This document shows, piece by piece, positions 40,871 to 51,624 of a stretch of 64,000 nt of DNA. The notes beneath the pieces were generated by a model. The model was not told the origin of the DNA and ran no database searches. It worked only from the letters and a program-made list of their open reading frames with translations. This stretch comes from Petunia secreta (taxonomy: Eukaryota; Streptophyta; Magnoliopsida; Solanales; Solanaceae): assembly GCA_029990175.1 (NCBI GenBank), contig JARKIP010000005.1:33985501-34049500 (forward strand). Direction: 5' to 3'. How positions within the stretch are numbered: position 1 is the stretch's first letter; each line of letters begins with the position of its first letter. Made by a program: the position numbers and the translations under genes.

Positions 40871-43575
40871 CATCGAGCTTTGGCATGCTCAACACTCAAG
40901 GTGTGATCCACATATGGGATGGAGTAAGCAACATAATTCAAGTGACAACTAACATCGAATACTCCACTCCCCTTCTTGGAAGCACTCTTACACACACCAA
41001 GAGTGACTTCTCCTCCTCCCATTTCAACTCCAAGGAAATCTTCCTCACTAGCCAAACTCCAAAGGAAGGTCTCCAAAATTGGCCCTTCATCATTATAGTC
41101 CACACAATGAAGGTTAGGACTACTAGAAGATGGTTTAACACAACCAAAATCAAGACCACTCATCCCACTTGGAGTTCCAAACAATGGATCATCCATAGAG
41201 TCTAACTTTTCAAACCATGGAGGTTCTATTCTATTGCCAATCCTAGTCCGATACAATTCGCTACCACAAATGAGATCATGTTGACACAATGGAAATGTAA
41301 AAGCATGCACTTCAAATTCATGGTTATCCAAACACGTGGTATCAAGACTAGGTTCTTCACTCTCACCCGAGGAGTCATTGAAAACAATTCGATCCATCTC
41401 ATTCACTAGGGACTCCTCAAGGTCACTACAAACCTCACTACAACACATAGGTCCACCATTATCAAGCAATTCATCAAGGGTAAGAATAGGGCATTCATTC
41501 AACTCATCTTCCCCTTTATCAAATATAGGTGGGGTGTCATAACAAGGGTCACAAATAGGGTCAACCACACAATCTTCACTAGAGAGAGGTTCAATGAATA
41601 TCGAGCTCACATCATGACGTGGCTTATCATACCTCTCAACTAATGGTTCACAATTACACACAAGTTGACCATTTGACTCTACACTAGTTGCAAACACATT
41701 GTAATCATACAAGTCATCAACTAGTGTTGAATTACCACAAACACTACCATAAGACAAGGAAGTAACATGTTCAAGGGAGGAACTATCACTTACCTTTGAG
41801 TGGCTATCTTGCTCACTCAATGCATTTGAAGTGTCATGAATTGTCTCTTCACCTTGAAGCTCACATTGAAGAGTTTCTTCACCTTGTCTATCCTTCTTGG
41901 GACATGTTTGAGGCTCCATTGCTTTGCCTCCAAGAGTACCTACACAAGCATTCACAAGAGTAGGAGAAACAGATAAAGGGTTAAGGTTAGAATAAGGGGT
42001 GTCCTCACTCTTTTTCCCCTCTTTCTTTTCCCTCATTTTCTTTTCAAGGTTAGGTGTAGATTCGGGTGGTGACATCCCACTCACATCACTCAACACATCC
42101 TCTCCTTTTTCCGCTCGAGGAATGTCACCGGTCACTCCCTTACTCCTCTCAATCTTTTGTCTCTCAAATTCGGGTGAGTTGGGACGAGGCCCAAGAATAC
42201 CCATAGCCGGAGTAGGTGGACTTTTAACATCAACCCGGAATCTAGGACTAAGAGACTCATCACTTGATGTCTCTTTCTTCTTGGTAGGTGAACCACTTGG
42301 CTTTGGAGCTTGTGATTTGGGGTTCACCTTGTCGACAATTGTCAACTCTTTTCTTGCACTAGTCCCCCTGTTGCTTGTGATTGTAGGACTTTTAGTTTGC
42401 TTTCTTGCATCCTTGGATTGAGATACTTGCTCCTTTCCCCTTTTCATAGGCCAAGAGAATGTACTAGGATAGAACTTAAACTTTGCCCGGCATGGTTCAA
42501 TGTCATAAGTTCTTTGCCCCTTGCTCACTTTGTACACATCCTTCACGATATCATACCGCACCCCCTTACCTTGCAACCACGGTTGTCCTAGCCAAACACC
42601 ATAATGCTCCATGGGACACACATCACACCAAATATATTCCTTGTAACTCCCTTGAGATATGAGTACCCGAGCTTCACTAGTAATCCAAACTCCTTGATGC
42701 TCATAAGGATATTTCAATTTGTAGCATGGTATCTTTAGTTTATTAACCCAAGAGACATTAACAAAATTGGCATAGGCTTCACTAACCTTGAGCAAGCATC
42801 CTCCTCTACCATTCACCTCAAAAATGAACCTACACTCACACATGTCTTGTATAGGATCAAGTCCAAGAAAATCATCACCCCCAAGTTGGGTCCTCCTTAT
42901 CCCTCCACTAGTGGCAACACCACTAGAACACCCTCCACTTCCCGTCACTCTTCCAACATTAGAAGTGTTGTTGAAAGTCGGGGAAGAAATACCACTATGG
43001 AACCTATAATTGCCTCTCGCCTTGGTTCCATAGCCCATAGTACCACTCCTACCACCACTACTAGAGCAATGCACCCCCGTAACGGCAAGAGCAATACCAT
43101 TTCTCCTTCCACTATTCACATGGGAACTAGAAGATGCAAACCTCCCATTTCCCATGGAACAACCACCACCTCCTCCCATACTAATGGAAGGACCTCTACT
43201 ACTCCCTTGCTCACCACAAGCAACATCAAGAGAAGATGCAAATGAACAATTCTCATAATCAACCTCATCACCAATTCTCTCTACGTCACTATCATCATGT
43301 TCAAATTCATCACAAGAAGAGTAAGTAGGATCATCATACCTTGAAGCGTCACCATCTTCATATTCTTGACTTGGAGCATAAGATTCTTCACATTCATCTT
43401 CGCAAGCCCCATAGTCTTCTTCATCTTCATAATCAACATAGTGAGGTGCTTCATCATCATATGAGCCTTGGTTCCCCGAATCGTCATAGCAATACCCATC
43501 ATCACCATCATAGGAACCATAGTCTCCATCATCTCCGCATGAGTCATACCCTCCACAATCGTCATCCGAAGCCAT
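40396..43575 (-). CDS. J protein X (pseudo-protease protein, 1059 codons)
   Basis: Uninterrupted from ATG 43575 to TAG 40396. N-terminal 130 or so residues are acidic and rich in Asp, Tyr, Gly, Ser (DDGDYGSYDGDDG), then a Gly-run (MGGGGG). The part encoded at about 42480-42830 aligns with the retroviral-type protease (GCLLKV...ANF, then WLGQPWLQ) but the catalytic triad is replaced by SEA. The long remainder is acidic and Ser/Pro-rich with the blocks shared with H and C: KIERSKGVTGD, HDVSSIFIEPL, CYDTPPIFD, FEVHAFTFPLC. The C-terminus carries two hydrophobic modules, each ending in an ID(T/A)WLYHKSV motif. No homology to known enzymes recognised. Function unknown; a structural or regulatory role in a parasite of CRM elements is inference. 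Confidence 0.85.
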   Translation of the reverse strand: MASDDDCGGYDSCGDDGDYGSYDGDDGYCYDDSGNQGSYDDEAPHYVDYEDEEDYGACEDECEESYAPSQEYEDGDASRYDDPTYSSCDEFEHDDSDVERIGDEVDYENCSFASSLDVACGEQGSSRGPSISMGGGGGCSMGNGRFASSSSHVNSGRRNGIALAVTGVHCSSSGGRSGTMGYGTKARGNYRFHSGISSPTFNNTSNVGRVTGSGGCSSGVATSGGIRRTQLGGDDFLGLDPIQDMCECRFIFEVNGRGGCLLKVSEAYANFVNVSWVNKLKIPCYKLKYPYEHQGVWITSEARVLISQGSYKEYIWCDVCPMEHYGVWLGQPWLQGKGVRYDIVKDVYKVSKGQRTYDIEPCRAKFKFYPSTFSWPMKRGKEQVSQSKDARKQTKSPTITSNRGTSARKELTIVDKVNPKSQAPKPSGSPTKKKETSSDESLSPRFRVDVKSPPTPAMGILGPRPNSPEFERQKIERSKGVTGDIPRAEKGEDVLSDVSGMSPPESTPNLEKKMREKKEGKKSEDTPYSNLNPLSVSPTLVNACVGTLGGKAMEPQTCPKKDRQGEETLQCELQGEETIHDTSNALSEQDSHSKVSDSSSLEHVTSLSYGSVCGNSTLVDDLYDYNVFATSVESNGQLVCNCEPLVERYDKPRHDVSSIFIEPLSSEDCVVDPICDPCYDTPPIFDKGEDELNECPILTLDELLDNGGPMCCSEVCSDLEESLVNEMDRIVFNDSSGESEEPSLDTTCLDNHEFEVHAFTFPLCQHDLICGSELYRTRIGNRIEPPWFEKLDSMDDPLFGTPSGMSGLDFGCVKPSSSSPNLHCVDYNDEGPILETFLWSLASEEDFLGVEMGGGEVTLGVCKSASKKGSGVFDVSCHLNYVAYSIPYVDHTLSVEHAKARCDDHKLGGHKELSCLILHVPYLIDLFACYGSEYLSLLSQELVVSFGNISFSISIDTWLYHKSVIFTSLVLTLVGPSYSCRGTFWCVLIGLRDHRNFNGLILHILYPIDLLDESCSECTHWGSQVLVVFFGNMCFIIVIDAWLYHKSVFSHTFDTNLLL

Positions 43576-44752
43576 AGTCGTAACCCAAGAGTATAGGACC
43601 TCACAAATTCACTCCCTCACGTGTATCACTCAAAAGATGTCACTCAATTTTCTTTCCACTCGTGTATACACTCAAGGTCGTTGGCTTTTGTGACCGCACT
43701 CTATTGTTCTCACCACTCAAGCCTTTTCCCACTCAAGACCTTCTTGTCTCTTAGTAATCACAATGGCAAGATCAATCAACTAATGCACCCAAGTAATGGT
43801 TCGGAATGGAGTTTAAGGGACTCGATGTACGGAAGCTAATTTAATGCGCACTTGAAGCAAGCAAGTTCTACGACTTTAAGTAAAGACTCCAAGACAGAAA
43901 ACACCCTAAAGGATCAAAGATTAGTGTTAATAAAGTAGGACTAATACCCTAGAAACACTAACCAAGAAGTTTGGAAGCAAAGAAAACACGAAAACTTAAG
44001 AAACAAAGTACCCGGACACCTTCCCAGTGGGAGGCGGTCCGCCTAGGAGGTGAGGCGGAGGGCCTCAGGAAATCCAGAGAGTCAACAGTGGGGAGGCGGT
44101 CCGCCTATGGGGGGAGGCGGTCCGCCTGGGACCTGTTCCTGCAACTTTTCAACTCCGTTTTCTTCAATTCCAAGCCGATTTTGGGTCCGATTTCAACATT
44201 TTTTCCACAAATTGAAGGTACCCAAAGTTGAATATAGATATAACCTTCAAACCCCAATAAATTTCACACCCAAAACACCAACAAACAAGGCTCAATCAAG
44301 ATTCAAAGTTTTCAAGTTTGGGGTTTCAACATGGGTTTCAAGGTTCAAAGGTGGGTTTCGATTCTTCAAAAACTATGTTATACAACTCCGATTCACATGA
44401 AATTTGTTTCTATTTGTTTGTTTTTCATTGGAGAACAAACCCCGGTACTCAATTCCAAAACCCCACAATCACACAATCCAAATTCAATCAAATTCCTCAA
44501 GAACAAAGGGCTTTGGGAGGGTTTTACAATTTGGGGTTTCAAATTTTCAAATCAGTCCAATCCAAACAATTTTGGTACCCAAACGTCGGGTTTTCCACAA
44601 GGATCAAGAATCTATAACACCCACTTCAAGAGTCGATCATACCAAAAAGTTACACCAATTTTTGTATTTTTTTCAATTTTTCAATTTTTTTGTGTTTTTC
44701 TTCTTTTCTTCAATAGCAAGAACAACAATAACAATAAACTAAACTAAAGATA
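43576..44752 (-). other. J untranslated leader, main part
   Basis: Non-coding, with a palindrome cluster (AGGCGGTCCGCCT) at 44032-44130 and AT-rich sequence beyond. A2 is inserted at 44752; 44 more bases of leader lie at 52380-52423. The acceptor-like GTAGGTACAATG is absent. Confidence 0.75.
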
Positions 44753-45502
44753 TGATGCAATCGAAAATACGAAAGCGATAAAAGATAAGAAACGAGACGA
44801 GACTCACACTAAAGTCGAGTAGCAACGAAGAACTTGTTCCGTTACACCCCGAGCGATTGGTAAGAATCACCTACGCTAAGCAACTATCCTCAAGAGACAC
44901 GAGGCTCAAGCAAATAGAATGATCGAAGATGGATTGAAGAGCAACTTGGATTCATCCAATTGATTTCAAGCCAAAAGAGTTACAATGTCAAGAGCTATGC
45001 TCATTCAATGTGTTTTGTGTTCAAAGTAAGGTAAAAACAATAAATGATGAAAGAGGGCATTTATAGCACCTCATTACAATGTTTCCTAGCATTCTGGTCC
45101 GCTGCTACTCGAGTGTTCTTCGCGATCGCGCAGGGTTATACGCGATCGCGTGGAACACTAAAATGCAGAAGGTCGCGATAGCGCGAGTCTTGGCGCGATC
45201 GCGCAGGCAAAAGAAATGGTCATCGCGATCGCGTGAGTGATGGACGCGATCGCGAAGAGCAAGTTTCCAGTCTTAGGCAGTAAGCTCAGCAGGCTTCCCC
45301 TGTTTTTGCCCTGTTTTGCTCCCCTGCTTCTTGCACTGTTTCCTGCCCTGTTTCCACATGGAATGAGCTCCAATGCATTGCCTTTAAGTCCTTCCCCGAG
45401 CTCGTCTCATCCACGCCTCTCCAAACCAAGTGTAGGTGAGCGTCTTGTATGTCCTTGGCTTGACTTCGAGTGAATGGTCTCGATGCAATTTGGGTTGCAT
45501 CA
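44753..45502 (-). repeat. A2 3' LTR (750 bp)
   Basis: Ends TGATGCAA/TTGCATCA. CGCGATCGCG palindromes at 45120-45255. Its first 217 bases in sense orientation encode the gag-pol C-terminus. Confidence 0.95.
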
Positions 45503-48500
45503 TCCTCCCCTTCTTGAGAAGATTTCGTCCTCGAAATTGAGGCGTCCTCCTCCAAGGTGTCGTCACCTACATCAAAAGACGTCAAGTCACTAACATTGAA
45601 AGTAGTCGATACATTATACTCACCGGGCAAATCTATCACATATGCATTGTTGTTGATCTTGGACAACACTTGGAATGGTCCGTCGCCCCTCGGTGCCAAC
45701 TTTCCTTTCCTTTGGATGGGAAAGCGTTCCTTTCGGAAGTGCACCCATACCCAATCTCCCTTCTTGAACTCCACCTTCTTTCTCCCTTTGTTTCTCTTGG
45801 TTGCTATCTTCTCATAAGCCTCTTCCAAAGCCTTCCGCGCTTTGGCGTGAAGTTCAAGTAACGCCTTGGCCCGAGCTTTACCTTCAAAATCAACAACCAC
45901 ATCCCTTGGCAAAGGGGTAAGATCAAGAGGAATCAATGGGTTAAAACCATAAACACACTCAAATGGGGTCATGCCAATCATGCGATGTAAAGTGCGGTTA
46001 TATGCAAACTCCATGAGTGGTAGCTTATCAATCCAAGTCCCGGCCTTTCCTTTGGTCATAGCTCGTAGTAGAGCTCCCAAAGTCCGGTTCACCACCTCGG
46101 TTTGCCCATCGGTTTGAGGGTGGTGGGACGTGGAGAAGAGCAATTTGGTGCCAAGAGCACCCCACAAACATTTCCAAAAATGGCTAAGGAACTTGGAGTC
46201 CCTATCACTAACAATGGTGCGAGGCACCCCATGCAATTTCAAGACATTATCAATAAACAAGGAAGCTACATGATGGGCATCATTAGTCTTTTTGCACGGA
46301 ATGAAGTGAGCCATTTTGGAGAATCGGTCAACGACAACAAAAATGCTATCGTGTCCTCCTCTAGTCCGGGGTAAAGCCATAACAAAATCCATAGAAAGAT
46401 CAACCCACGGACTAGTAGGGATGGGCAAAGGAGTGTATAGTCCTTGGTTGTTGGATCTAGACTTGGCCCTCTTGCAATCCAAGCAAGCATTGCAAAATCG
46501 TTCCACAAGAGGCCTCATTTTTGGCCAATGGAATTGCTCTTTAAGTATGGCCATAGTCTTGTCCACCCCAAAGTGACCCATCAAGCCCCCGCAATGTGCT
46601 TCTTGCACTAGCACATCTCTCCAAGAGGACTCGGGGACACACACTCGACCATGCTTGAAAATGTAGCCATCTACCCATTGGTATTTTTCCACCCTTTCCC
46701 CACTCACTAGAGCATCATGAATGCTCTTGAGCTTTGGGTCATGAGCGTACAATGACTTGATACTCTCAAAACCCACAAGTCTAGAAGCGAGAGTGGTGGC
46801 AAGAGCGAATTTTCTTGAAAGCGCATCGGCCACAACGTTGTCCTTACCCTTCTTGTAATGAATTACATAAGGAAAGGACTCAACAAATTCCACCCACTTG
46901 GCATGTCTCTTGTTCAACTTTTCTTGGCCTCTTAGATGTTTGAGTGACTCGTGGTCACTCTTGATCACGAATTCCCGAGGCCAAAGATAGTGTTGCCAAT
47001 GGGCCAAAGCTCTCACTAGAGCATACAACTCCTTGTCATACGTAGAGTAATTCAAGGTTGCGCCCTTTAACTTCTCACTAAAGTAGGCAACGGGTTTCCC
47101 TTCTTGCATGAGAACACCCCCAATACCCACCCCCGAGGCATCACATTCTACCTCAAAAGCCTTCCCGAAGTCGGGCAATTGCAACAATGGGGCGGTACTT
47201 AACCTACTTTTCAATTCTTGGAAAGCCTTCTCTTGCGGCTCTCCCCAAACAAAGGACTTGTCCTTTTTCACCAACTCGGTGAGTGGTGCGGCAATGGTGC
47301 TAAAGTCTCTAACAAAGCGCCGATAGAAACTAGCAAGGCCATGAAAACTCCGCACATGAGAAACGGTGGTGGGAGTAGGCCAATCTCTAATGGCTTCAAC
47401 TTTGGATTCATCAACTTCTACACCATTGACACTAACGACAAAGCCCAAAAAGACAACCTTTTCAACACAAAAGGCGCACTTCTTAAAGTTGGCATAGAGC
47501 TTTTCGGCTCGTAGCACTTCAAGCACTTGACTCAAGTGGCCCACATGGTCGCCTATTGACTTGCTATAAATCAATATGTCATCAAAGTAGACGACCACGA
47601 ATTTGTTGATAAATGGCTTAAGCACGTGGTTCATTAATCTCATGAAAGTGCTAGGTGCGTTGGAGAGGCCGAAGGGCATCACCAACCATTCATATAGACC
47701 AAACTTGGTCTTGAATGCGGTTTTCCACTCATCCCCGGGTTTCATCCGGATTTGATGGTAGCCGGACCTAAGGTCTATTTTAGAAAAGACACTAGAACCA
47801 CTGAGCTCATCCAACATATCATCCAAACGAGGTATGGGATGTCGATACTTTACCGTGATCTTGTTGACCGCTCGACAATCCACACACATCCTCCAAGTGC
47901 CATCCTTCTTCGGAACAAGGATCACGGGCACGGCACAAGGGCTCAAGCTTTCCCTCACCAAGCCCTTGGTGAGCAACTCATCAATTTGCTTTTGTAGCTC
48001 CCTTGTGTCCTCGGGATTGCTCCTATATGCCGGTTTGTTGGGAATTTGAGATCCCGGGACAAAGTCAATTTGATGTTCAATGCCCCTCAAGGGAGGCAAT
48101 CCATCCGGCATCTCATCCGGGAACATGTCCTCATAAACCTTCAAAACATTTTCAATGGCACTAGGCAAAGGGTTAGGGTTAGATAAATAATCACTTTCGG
48201 AATTTAAAACCATACCTTTGTGCACTAGGCATATGAGCATCTTGGTGCCATCATTACCTCTCAAAACCTCACCCGGTTGCATCATGGCACACATGCGACC
48301 GGTGGGAGATGGTGGAGTCTCGGCCAAAGATTTGGCCACAATCGGGGACTTGGCCTTAGCCGCTTCCCTCAACTCTTTCATGCGCCGATAGTCTTCACCT
48401 ACTTGTTTCGGGGTCAAAGGTGTAAGCACGAACCTTTTTCCCTCATGTTTCACCGTGTAAGTGTTGGCCCGGCCATCATGAACCACTTGTTTGTCGTATT

Positions 48501-50313
48501 GCCAAGGCCTTCCAAACAAAAGATGGCAAGCTTGCATTGGCACCACGTCAAACATGTGTTCATCTTGATAGTTCCCAATCTTGAATCTAATCAAGACTTG
48601 CTTCACTACCCTCAATTCCCCACACTCACTTAGCCATTGCAATCGGTAGGGATTAGGGTGCCTTTGGGTAGTCAATTTCAATTGTGAGACCAAGGATTGG
48701 CTCACCACATTCGCACAACTACCCGAGTCTATGATCATGGAACACACTTGCCCCCTCACTCTACACCGAGCATGGAACAAGTTTTCCCTTTGTTCATCTT
48801 CCCTCTCTTCACTCACCATGGTTCCCAAAATGCGGCGAACCACAAGGAACATATTAGGATCATCCCCCTCCGTCACTCTCTCTTCACCCTCACCCTCAAC
48901 TTCCTCACTCTCCTCCTCAACTTCACCCTCGGACTCACTTTCACCCTCATAGACCAACCCATCATCCATCACAATCATTGTCTTCCGGGTAGGACACTCT
49001 TTGGCAAAGTGGCCATAACCCTTGCATTTATGACATTGGAAAGAAGAAGAAGAAGGAGTATTTAAAGTAGTTTTAGAAGTACCTCCAACTTCTTTGTGGT
49101 CGCTCTTCGGGGTAGCCTTCTCAAAAGGCTTCTTTACATCTCGGCTCCCACTTGCTCCACTAGCATATGGGCTCTTCCATTCTTTGGTGCGAGTTGAAGG
49201 AGTGGTGGTGGTAGTACTCCTATAGCGAGGAGCCTTTTCTTCTTTGAGCCATTTCTCGGCTTCAACCGCGGCATCACAAACATCTTGCAAGGAGTGGAAG
49301 ATGTGAAGTCTCAATTGGGAAGCAATCTCCCTACTCAAGCCACTTTTGAAACGGATGATAGCTTGTTCTTCATCCTCCGTTTCCATATCAAGAGCCATCC
49401 GGTTTTTCTCAAAGTCGTTGAAATATTCATCAACGGACTTGTAGCCTTGCTTCAATTCATAGAGCTTTTTGAGTTGCTCTTGTCGATACTTGGGAGTCAC
49501 GTACTTGTTGTTCATAACTTCTTTCAACTCTTCCCAAGTGATGTTCATCCGCAACCCAAGTCTTCTCCTTGATCGCTTGATGGATTCCCACCAAGTGGAG
49601 GCATAGGACTCAAATGATGAAATGGCATAAGTGGCCTTCTTCTCCTCGGTCATATCATTTGTGTCAAAGACCCGCTCCAATTGGATCTTCCATTCAAGAA
49701 ATGCTTCCGGATCACTAGTCCCCTTGAAAGGCGGGATAGTGATCTTGACACTATTGAGATTAGTGTCTCGACCCCCACGGTGTTGTTCCGGTTGAACCCC
49801 ATAGTTGTCATCAACATCTTCATATTCCCTTCCCAAGTTCCTTCCCATATAAGCTCTTGGTGGTCCTCGACCTCGACCACGACCTCTATCTATACCTCGG
49901 CCTCCATTCATCGCCCTCCTATTTGGATAGGGAGCATCAAAGTAATCATCATCAAGTCCGAGGCCCTCCCCTTCTTGAGCTTCATCAACTTGCTCAAGAG
50001 GTGCAATGTTTCTCCGTGGCCTTAGGAATGGAACATCTCCTTGGGGATTGCCCAAGGGTTGGGGATTGCCCAACATTCTTTCTCTAGCAAGAGCCTCATC
50101 CCTCAACCGTTGTCGACGAACTAGCTCCGCATAATGATCCGGCTTCATGATGGAATCATCACTAGTGCCTTCATTGGGGTCCTTTTGGACACTCGGGGTC
50201 CTCTCCTTTTCAAGAACCTCCATTTTAAGGTTTAGGGCCTTCACCTCGGCTAACAAGCTAGCCAAGACGTCGGTTGGAACCTCAATGGTACTCTTTGCTT
50301 TCTCCTCCGCCAT
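45286..50313 (-). CDS. gag-pol: A2 gag-pol polyprotein (intact, CRM lineage)
   Basis: 1675 codons from ATG 50313, same length and architecture as the A1 product: gag with CHKCKGYGHFAKECP, protease IIDSGS, RT YFDDILIYS, RNase H ECDASG, integrase with DDE residues, and an LTR-encoded tail with RPFTRSQAK. It differs from A1 at scattered residues, for example HFIPCKK against HFIPCTK in integrase and VDESKVEAI against VDASKVDAI in RT; the A2 states match B, D or L at these sites and so look ancestral. No lesion found. Confidence 0.95.
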   Translation of the reverse strand: MAEEKAKSTIEVPTDVLASLLAEVKALNLKMEVLEKERTPSVQKDPNEGTSDDSIMKPDHYAELVRRQRLRDEALARERMLGNPQPLGNPQGDVPFLRPRRNIAPLEQVDEAQEGEGLGLDDDYFDAPYPNRRAMNGGRGIDRGRGRGRGPPRAYMGRNLGREYEDVDDNYGVQPEQHRGGRDTNLNSVKITIPPFKGTSDPEAFLEWKIQLERVFDTNDMTEEKKATYAISSFESYASTWWESIKRSRRRLGLRMNITWEELKEVMNNKYVTPKYRQEQLKKLYELKQGYKSVDEYFNDFEKNRMALDMETEDEEQAIIRFKSGLSREIASQLRLHIFHSLQDVCDAAVEAEKWLKEEKAPRYRSTTTTTPSTRTKEWKSPYASGASGSRDVKKPFEKATPKSDHKEVGGTSKTTLNTPSSSSFQCHKCKGYGHFAKECPTRKTMIVMDDGLVYEGESESEGEVEEESEEVEGEGEERVTEGDDPNMFLVVRRILGTMVSEEREDEQRENLFHARCRVRGQVCSMIIDSGSCANVVSQSLVSQLKLTTQRHPNPYRLQWLSECGELRVVKQVLIRFKIGNYQDEHMFDVVPMQACHLLFGRPWQYDKQVVHDGRANTYTVKHEGKRFVLTPLTPKQVGEDYRRMKELREAAKAKSPIVAKSLAETPPSPTGRMCAMMQPGEVLRGNDGTKMLICLVHKGMVLNSESDYLSNPNPLPSAIENVLKVYEDMFPDEMPDGLPPLRGIEHQIDFVPGSQIPNKPAYRSNPEDTRELQKQIDELLTKGLVRESLSPCAVPVILVPKKDGTWRMCVDCRAVNKITVKYRHPIPRLDDMLDELSGSSVFSKIDLRSGYHQIRMKPGDEWKTAFKTKFGLYEWLVMPFGLSNAPSTFMRLMNHVLKPFINKFVVVYFDDILIYSKSIGDHVGHLSQVLEVLRAEKLYANFKKCAFCVEKVVFLGFVVSVNGVEVDESKVEAIRDWPTPTTVSHVRSFHGLASFYRRFVRDFSTIAAPLTELVKKDKSFVWGEPQEKAFQELKSRLSTAPLLQLPDFGKAFEVECDASGVGIGGVLMQEGKPVAYFSEKLKGATLNYSTYDKELYALVRALAHWQHYLWPREFVIKSDHESLKHLRGQEKLNKRHAKWVEFVESFPYVIHYKKGKDNVVADALSRKFALATTLASRLVGFESIKSLYAHDPKLKSIHDALVSGERVEKYQWVDGYIFKHGRVCVPESSWRDVLVQEAHCGGLMGHFGVDKTMAILKEQFHWPKMRPLVERFCNACLDCKRAKSRSNNQGLYTPLPIPTSPWVDLSMDFVMALPRTRGGHDSIFVVVDRFSKMAHFIPCKKTNDAHHVASLFIDNVLKLHGVPRTIVSDRDSKFLSHFWKCLWGALGTKLLFSTSHHPQTDGQTEVVNRTLGALLRAMTKGKAGTWIDKLPLMEFAYNRTLHRMIGMTPFECVYGFNPLIPLDLTPLPRDVVVDFEGKARAKALLELHAKARKALEEAYEKIATKRNKGRKKVEFKKGDWVWVHFRKERFPIQRKGKLAPRGDGPFQVLSKINNNAYVIDLPGEYNVSTTFNVSDLTSFDVGDDTLEEDASISRTKSSQEGEDDATQIASRPFTRSQAKDIQDAHLHLVWRGVDETSSGKDLKAMHWSSFHVETGQETVQEAGEQNRAKTGEAC
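45503..45538 (-). promoter_or_regulatory. A2 polypurine tract and inverted repeat
   Basis: Same as A1: AATTTCG-AGGA-CGAAATC and TTCTCAAGAAGGGGAGGA in sense orientation. Confidence 0.75.
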
Positions 50314-51609
50314 GTACCTACAACAATCAAAAACAAGAAAGGAAGATTAGAGTAAAAGTCCTCACTCACTCCCTCACTTTTGCTTGTCGCTCGGGTTCAC
50401 TCAAGCTTGGGGTTGGTTTCACACAAACTTGAAATCAATGGCCTCCTCGTAGTTGCGCAACCTCCTCAAAGATCAAACCAAAATACAAGAGCCAAATGCT
50501 CTTCGGGAAGAGTGGATTCAATGGGACTCGATCAACGCCAAGCTATTTGGTGCGCACTTGAACCAAACAATTAACTACGAATCTTCTTTGAAATCTACTC
50601 TCCTTCTAGGCACGAGTGTCCTAGTCGAATGAGGGATTAGTACTAATTGGGTAGAAGTGTTACCCTCAAAGTACTAACCGGAAGTGGCGCGATCAAATGT
50701 TCAAAGATCGATTCGCCACTAAACGGATTCGGAATTGGACGAATTTTGGTTTGTGATCTAGAAACTCACCATATTTGATGATGCTATGGGAGTTTTGGTG
50801 GTTGGGAACTGTTACGACACCTTTGCGAACGTTCTGTCCAACTTCAGGAAATTCTGGAAATTGGTTCCCTTCGCGATCGCGTGCAGATGAGCGCGACCGC
50901 GATGAACAAAAATTCAGAATTGGCGCGATAGCGCGAGACCTTGCGCGATCGCGCAGGTTTGTTCAGCTGAACCAGAATTTCGACAGAAAAACAGCAGTTT
51001 TGGCACAACAACAACCCAAATGCAATGTATTTCAGTTTTCAAGCTTTCCAATGATGTTTTTCAGCTGGAACAAACATTCCCCAATAGTTCATACACATAA
51101 ACAACCATCAAACAACTTGTTTTCAAAGATTTTTTGACAAGTTCTTCAATATTTCCAAAACCTTCAAGAACTAAATTTTCGATTTTCACTACAATACTCC
51201 AAATGATGTTATGTTGGTATCAAAACAACGGGAAAACTATTGTGAACAATCCCCGATACCAAACATTCACAATATCATAACATCAAGCAAGTTTTGGCAA
51301 ATTTTGCAAAATACCCAACCTAGGGTTCAATTTTTGAACTTTTTGATTTTCAACTCCAAAACGCGTTTTGTTGGTACCCAATTGTCGGGTTAACGTAAAC
51401 AAACAATCCCCGATAATCAAAACCAACAAAATCGTATCACAAGCGATTTCCTCCAAATTTTTGGGTTTTTGAGTTTTTGAATTTTTTTTTTTTTTTTTTT
51501 TTTTCTTCTTTTTCAATATAACAAGAACAAGAACACGAAAATAAATGCGGAACAAAGATGACAAGCACGAAGAGTAGGACGAGGGCTCGTAAGAACGCAA
51601 CCCTAGCCT
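50314..51609 (-). other. A2 untranslated leader (1.3 kb)
   Basis: Non-coding, close to the A1 leader. Palindromes CGCGATCGCG and GCGCGATAGCGCG at 50873-50956; one A1 palindrome is mutated here (GCGACCGCG). A homopolymer of about 22 T (A in sense) at 51483-51504. Confidence 0.75.
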
Positions 51610-51622
51610 TGCTCTGATACCA
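51610..51622 (-). promoter_or_regulatory. A2 primer-binding site, initiator tRNA-Met
   Basis: Minus-strand TGGTATCAGAGCA, two bases from the 5' LTR. Confidence 0.9.
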
Positions 51623-51624
51623 AC

